From the NCBI GenBank assembly GCA_009785655.1, contig WQVW01000008.1, positions 1 through 15,563 of the forward strand: a stretch of 15,563 bases of DNA. The letters are read 5' to 3'. The DNA comes from Oscillospiraceae bacterium. GTDB lineage: Bacteria > Bacillota > Clostridia > Oscillospirales > Oscillospiraceae. The position numbers were made by a program, and so were the translations under genes. Of this stretch, positions 12,582-15,563 are shown one piece after another. Position 1 is the stretch's first letter; each line of letters opens with the position of its first letter. The notes beneath the pieces were generated by a model, which made no database searches, had not been told where the DNA came from, and saw nothing but the letters and a program-made list of their open reading frames with translations.

Positions 12582-15563
12582 TTACAGTGATGCAGGCAAT
12601 GCTCCTGCAAGGTTAGCAAATGCAGTCATCAATGCTGCAGCGTTAGCAGGGGAAGTAGCATCGGCAGCTGTTGCAAATGCTTGGAGTTGTGCTTGTGTGA
12701 AGCCAGATCCAGGAACCAGTGCAGTCACTGCGTCAGCCAAAGCAAGTTGAGCTGGAGTAAGTGCAGTGAAGTCAGTTGGGCCTGTAACAAGTGCTTCTAT
12801 CGCGATAAGCAGATTGTTTACTGCTACAGGGTTCGGAACAGTAGCAGCGTTAGTCGGGTCTACATTCGCGAACACAGTTGCGAGCTCGGTAAGTGCTGTG
12901 TTGATCACGTTGTAGTTAACCAGTGCAGCCACACCTGGAATCGCAGCCAGTTGAGCCTGTACAGCTGCAAACTCAGCGTCCGCAGCGGCAGTGTTGTCTA
13001 CCAGTGCTAGACCGTTCTGGTTGTAGAGAACGAATGTTACTGTTGCAGGATTTCCATCGGTAGGATCCAGAGTTATGACGAAGGTTGATGTACTACCGAA
13101 GGCACCAGCGTCCAGCTCTGCCAGGACATCAAGTATAGCCTGTGCTACAGCAGGAGCACCATTAGATGTGATGACAGTACCAACGCCGGCAGTACGAGTG
13201 GCATTCATTGCCAACGGAGCCATTGTTATAATGTCAGCCCAAGTCATGTTGGTGTAGTTTACAGGTGTGCCTGCAGGGACGTTAACAGCGGAACCGTCAT
13301 AGAGAAGGAAGAGTCCAGCAAGACGGTCTTGCACTTCTGAAAGAGATGTCATCGGATCAGCACTTGAACCTACCATCACTGCGTCAGGGTTCACGATTAC
13401 CAGCGGCAGCGCGGTCGGAGTTACAGTTACTGTGACAGTACCAAGGTTGACACCGTAGTAGGACACTGGTACAACCCAAGTACCTGGGGTTGCAGGTGGA
13501 ACTGTAAGTGCTGGATTCATGGCAGTTGCCGGCCAAGCGAACGTAACAGCACCAAGCGTATCAGCTGTCAGTACCACAGTGGTAGCAGGCGTTGCGGCTG
13601 TGAGAGTGGCGCCAGCTTGGTTTACAAATCTGAACGGAACTTCTACAGTGCCAGCAGGTGCAGGCGTTGCTGTCAGCGCGTTCCAAACAGCTGTGTTTGC
13701 AGGCGCAAGTGCAGTAGCTTCCGGAAGTGTCAGTACTGCTGTTGCAGGAGCAAGTGACGGTACTGGTATATTCACGCGCTCTACTTGATAGAAACGTGTG
13801 ATGTTCTGCTGTGGAGCTACACCAGTAGTTACGCCGTACCACATGTACATAGCTGTCGGAGTTGCCTGACCCATTTGGACAGTAACTGTTCCGTTCAGTG
13901 CAATGTAGATAAACGGCACTTGTCCGGATACACCAAATGTCTGTGCTTGAGGAGGTGTTGCTGGGTTACCAGTCCACCAGCCTGGGTTCAATGTGAGGGT
14001 GTTACCCGGGGTGATACCTGCGAATCCGAATCCGAACGCTGTGTCAGTCGGCAGTGAAACGGCTACGATCAGGCCGCCAGCGCCTACTGTTACGTTCAGC
14101 AGTTTAGCAGGAACAACGGTGTTCGGTGCGATGAGGCCTTGCAGTTGAGCCCACGCAGCAGCAGTCAGTGTGACGCGGCTTGTGTTGTTTTCTGCATCAA
14201 GGTCTACAACAGTTACGCTTACGTTGCCGTTTGCTTCGAATACAGGGCCAACGCCAGCATTCAGTGTAGCACTTTGAAGATCAAGGCCGATGAACATTCT
14301 GCGTTGTGCAGCAACAACAGCACCGCGTGCGTTTCCGCCATCGACGTAAACGAATACGGTTTCTTCACCGCCAGCGTGCGGCGGATTGTACACAACTGCC
14401 CATGCACGCATGCCTGTTGTGTAGTTGTTGAAGAATGGAGCATTAGCATAACCTTGGGTACGAGTTACAATACCGATGTTGGTAGATGTATCTCTCGGAA
14501 GGCCAGCGATTCCAGTAGCACCGTTTACAACGAAGCTTGTGAAGCTGTCAGCAAACGGAACTTGGTTTGCAGCAGTACCAACAACACCTACAGGAGGTAT
14601 TCTCATGAAGTTAGGTGTGCGGAAGAATTCCTGTTGTGTTGGGTCATTTGCAGGAAGAATTGTGGCTGTTCCGATTGGACGGTTGTCAAAACGCTGTCCG
14701 TCTTGTCCAAGTGTGGTGTGCAACGGAACAACTCTTGAGCGGTTTGCCTGGCCGATTTGAGCCAATGTGACAGTACCGCGGGCGCCGCCATCCAGAAGCA
14801 CCAGGTTGCTGTAAGAGAATATTGGGTTACCTGCGTTGATTTGATTTTGGATTACTGCAGCAGTCAAACCTGCGACTTGCAGCGAGACGACTGTTCTGCC
14901 ATCACTTAAGATACCAGTAATAACAGCTGCGCCAGCTATATCAGTAACTCTAGTTACTGCGATGTATCCCGGAGGATCAATACGTACTGAATCGAAAGCG
15001 AAGATGTGTCCGCCTGCATCCAGCCAAGCTGTGGTTTGTACACCAATGCTTGCGCCTTGTGCAGTAAACGGAATGAAACGCCATGGGTTAGGAATGCTAG
15101 GCTCAATACCCATTTGGCTGCCGAAGTATTCAGCTTGTGTGTCAGCACTTGCGCCGAATCTAACAAGTCTGTTTGCAACAGGGCCAGACATGTACGAAAT
15201 GCTTCCAGCAACGGACTCAGCCACTCTAACATGAGTTACGCCAAGTGCGTCTGTGAAGTAAAGTACGTGATCGCCGATTGCGGGATCTGCGCCATCAAGG
15301 AAGTTGATGTTAGCAGCACCGAATGTTCCAACTGCCAGCGTGCTCGCTGCGTCAAATGGGTTCGGAACTGAACCAGGCACTGTGTTACGCAGGCCAGGTA
15401 CTGTGACTGTGTTAGCCGCAGCGTTGCGGGTAACAGCACCGTCAATACGTGCGCCTTGCGGTGCAACGATGATCAGTCTGTCAGCAGGTGCGCCTTCAAG
15501 AAGGGCAGTTTGCTCAACAATGAAACCACGGCGAGCTGCGAAGAGACGCAGAACGTCCATCAT
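12582..15563 (-). CDS. Large Ala/Val/Thr-rich secreted-type protein, probable S-layer or major surface protein, 5' end at window edge
   Basis: A single open frame of 993 residues runs to the right edge. The edge codon is ATG, but MMDVLRLFAARRGFIVEQ is not a signal peptide, so the true start is probably outside the window. The sequence is rich in Ala, Val, Thr, Gly, Asn and Pro. It has beta-strand-like alternation and Ig-like stretches such as GTVTVTVTPTALPLVIV (about residues 705-725), and an Ala-rich, probably helical C-terminal region from about residue 855. I find no cysteine and only one lysine (residue 487) against about 33 arginines. No SLH, cell-wall-binding-2, LPXTG or enzymatic motif is visible; an anchoring domain could lie upstream. 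Codon choice is strongly GCA/GCT, GTT/GTA and CGT, unlike the GCG-rich neighbours, as expected for a very highly expressed gene. S-layer identity is inference from size, composition and codon bias; an adhesin is an alternative. Confidence 0.72.
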   Translation of the reverse strand: MMDVLRLFAARRGFIVEQTALLEGAPADRLIIVAPQGARIDGAVTRNAAANTVTVPGLRNTVPGSVPNPFDAASTLAVGTFGAANINFLDGADPAIGDHVLYFTDALGVTHVRVAESVAGSISYMSGPVANRLVRFGASADTQAEYFGSQMGIEPSIPNPWRFIPFTAQGASIGVQTTAWLDAGGHIFAFDSVRIDPPGYIAVTRVTDIAGAAVITGILSDGRTVVSLQVAGLTAAVIQNQINAGNPIFSYSNLVLLDGGARGTVTLAQIGQANRSRVVPLHTTLGQDGQRFDNRPIGTATILPANDPTQQEFFRTPNFMRIPPVGVVGTAANQVPFADSFTSFVVNGATGIAGLPRDTSTNIGIVTRTQGYANAPFFNNYTTGMRAWAVVYNPPHAGGEETVFVYVDGGNARGAVVAAQRRMFIGLDLQSATLNAGVGPVFEANGNVSVTVVDLDAENNTSRVTLTAAAWAQLQGLIAPNTVVPAKLLNVTVGAGGLIVAVSLPTDTAFGFGFAGITPGNTLTLNPGWWTGNPATPPQAQTFGVSGQVPFIYIALNGTVTVQMGQATPTAMYMWYGVTTGVAPQQNITRFYQVERVNIPVPSLAPATAVLTLPEATALAPANTAVWNALTATPAPAGTVEVPFRFVNQAGATLTAATPATTVVLTADTLGAVTFAWPATAMNPALTVPPATPGTWVVPVSYYGVNLGTVTVTVTPTALPLVIVNPDAVMVGSSADPMTSLSEVQDRLAGLFLLYDGSAVNVPAGTPVNYTNMTWADIITMAPLAMNATRTAGVGTVITSNGAPAVAQAILDVLAELDAGAFGSTSTFVITLDPTDGNPATVTFVLYNQNGLALVDNTAAADAEFAAVQAQLAAIPGVAALVNYNVINTALTELATVFANVDPTNAATVPNPVAVNNLLIAIEALVTGPTDFTALTPAQLALADAVTALVPGSGFTQAQLQAFATAADATSPANAAALMTAFANLAGALPASL

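Noticed and set aside
14139..14738. A 199-codon + strand open frame opposite the large surface-protein gene
   Set aside because: It is a shadow of the biased codon usage on the minus strand, with cysteine-rich nonsense composition and no ribosome site.
12582..15563. SLH or other S-layer anchoring domain in the large protein
   Set aside because: I looked for SLH-type (F-D-HW-A-I-G-TRAE) and other anchor patterns and found none in the visible 993 residues; any anchor would be upstream of the window.
1..15563. CRISPR array, insertion sequence, prophage or tRNA
   Set aside because: No regularly spaced repeats, transposase or integrase motifs, terminal inverted repeats or cloverleaf-like segments were seen on either strand.

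Overview
The window looks like a piece of a Gram-positive, spore-forming, anaerobic Clostridia-type chromosome. Reasons: a SpoIID/LytB-family gene next to queA, strong purine-rich Shine-Dalgarno sites before most genes, a Clostridia-style cobalamin set with two CobU-type proteins, and a very large exported-type surface protein. I cannot place it more finely. Both edges cut through coding sequence. I see no mobile element, tRNA, rRNA or CRISPR array.

Left part (1-5532, + strand): the 3' part of a SpoIID/LytB gene overlaps queA (tRNA queuosine synthesis) by 4 nt and ends at a hairpin terminator. A candidate promoter lies inside that terminator. It would drive two overlapping ABC half-transporter genes. 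Their motifs show one degenerate and one catalytic ATP site, the hallmark of a heterodimeric exporter.

Middle (5533-10440, + strand): a 511-nt leader carries a perfect-consensus sigma-A promoter, a cobalamin riboswitch and an intrinsic terminator that abuts the Shine-Dalgarno of cobT. It controls cobT-cobU-cobS-(short cobU-like)-cobC-btuF. These genes cover nucleotide-loop assembly and cobinamide salvage, plus a B12/cobinamide-binding lipoprotein. No corrin-ring genes and no BtuCD are present here. The two CobU-type proteins flanking cobS are degenerate in complementary halves, which is the most interesting enzymological feature of the window.

Right part (10441-15563): a GntP-family permease has its own extended -10 promoter. 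It converges on a small minus-strand coiled-coil gene of unknown function with an internal 25-residue duplication. Upstream of that, also on the minus strand, is the C-terminal 993 residues of a huge Ala/Val/Thr-rich protein with no cysteine and a single lysine. Its codon choice fits very high expression, so I read it as a probable S-layer or other major surface protein. Three related C-rich/G-rich hairpins mark the gene ends in this part.
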